NCBI RefSeq assembly: GCF_030816195.1 | Contig: NZ_JAUSXS010000001.1 | Coordinates: forward strand, 5,355,501 to 5,419,500 | Reading direction: 5' to 3' | Length of the DNA: 64,000 nucleotides | DNA from: Pseudomonas sp. W4I3 | Lineage (GTDB): Bacteria; Pseudomonadota; Gammaproteobacteria; Pseudomonadales; Pseudomonadaceae | Shown here: in pieces, positions 63,932 to 64,000 of the stretch | How positions within the stretch are numbered: the stretch's first letter is position 1 | Layout: each line of letters begins with the position of its first letter | Position numbers and translations under genes: made by a program | The notes under the pieces: generated by a model | The model's database searches: none | What the model saw: the letters and a program-made list of their open reading frames with translations, nothing else | Told to the model about the DNA's origin: nothing

Positions 63932-64000
63932 GTCATTTCTCCAATATAAGGGGCGGGCTCAGTAGAGATGGAGCGCGCCCGAGCTAAAATGCCGGGGCAT

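Overview
The window is a chromosomal stretch from a Pseudomonas of the fluorescens group. The evidence is high GC, the arcDABC operon, the tol-pal and ruvCAB neighbourhoods in standard pseudomonad order, the oprD/slyX/dps/aspS/yebC block, and many copies of the short palindromic repeat (core TGTGGGAGGGGGC) that litters P. fluorescens genomes as REPIN pairs. Identifications come from reading protein sequences and recalling families; no search was run.

Layout. 1-2.3 kb: the end of an MFS transporter, arfB, and an AroP-like permease split by one extra base. 2.9-4.1 kb: a 45-codon peptide gene, a perfect hairpin, and an M29/NicX-like metalloenzyme gene. This pair looks like a minimal, apparently undescribed RiPP-type unit. 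4.2-10.1 kb: rluB, a DUF1289 protein, scpB/scpA, a YciO-type protein, a PHP phosphatase, yciB and a YciI-family protein. 10.2-13.4 kb: a CpxR/CpxP/CpxA envelope-stress system with a CpxR-box-like site before cpxP. 13.5-20.8 kb: a gene remnant and two arcD antiporter genes facing away from each other, one heading arcDABC (arginine deiminase fermentation). 21-28.8 kb: a TyrR-family activator (gcsR-like) with a 2-base frameshift, then gcvH-gcvP-sdaA-gcvT (glycine to serine to pyruvate) behind a clear sigma-54 promoter and three matching palindromic sites. 29-31.2 kb: a cold-shock protein, an RDD membrane protein and nadA.

31.4-44.9 kb is an accessory cassette lying between nadA and tRNA-Lys, all on the minus strand. 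It holds a mgo/pvf/ham-type diazeniumdiolate signal cluster: mgoB, a cupin gene, mgoC, mgoA and mgoD. It also holds a complete three-part efflux pump, an AraC regulator and a 2-isopropylmalate synthase (leuA). The NRPS MgoA has the order A-T-reductase and an aliphatic-type specificity code. leuA beside it suggests the cassette brings its own leucine supply for a leucine-derived signal. The tRNA-Lys/nadA interval is a variable site in pseudomonads, and queC, which normally follows queE there, is missing.

45.2-64 kb is core: tRNA-Lys, queE, cpoB-pal-tolBARQ-ybgC, ruvBAC, yebC, aspS, an FmdB-type zinc ribbon, a ribbon-helix-helix protein, a Dps-like ferritin, a membrane-anchored cold-shock-domain protein, slyX, a HIT protein, an OprD-family porin, an MscS channel and yajQ. 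Nine REP/REPIN loci of one family and two of a second family sit between core genes; none lies in the accessory cassette.
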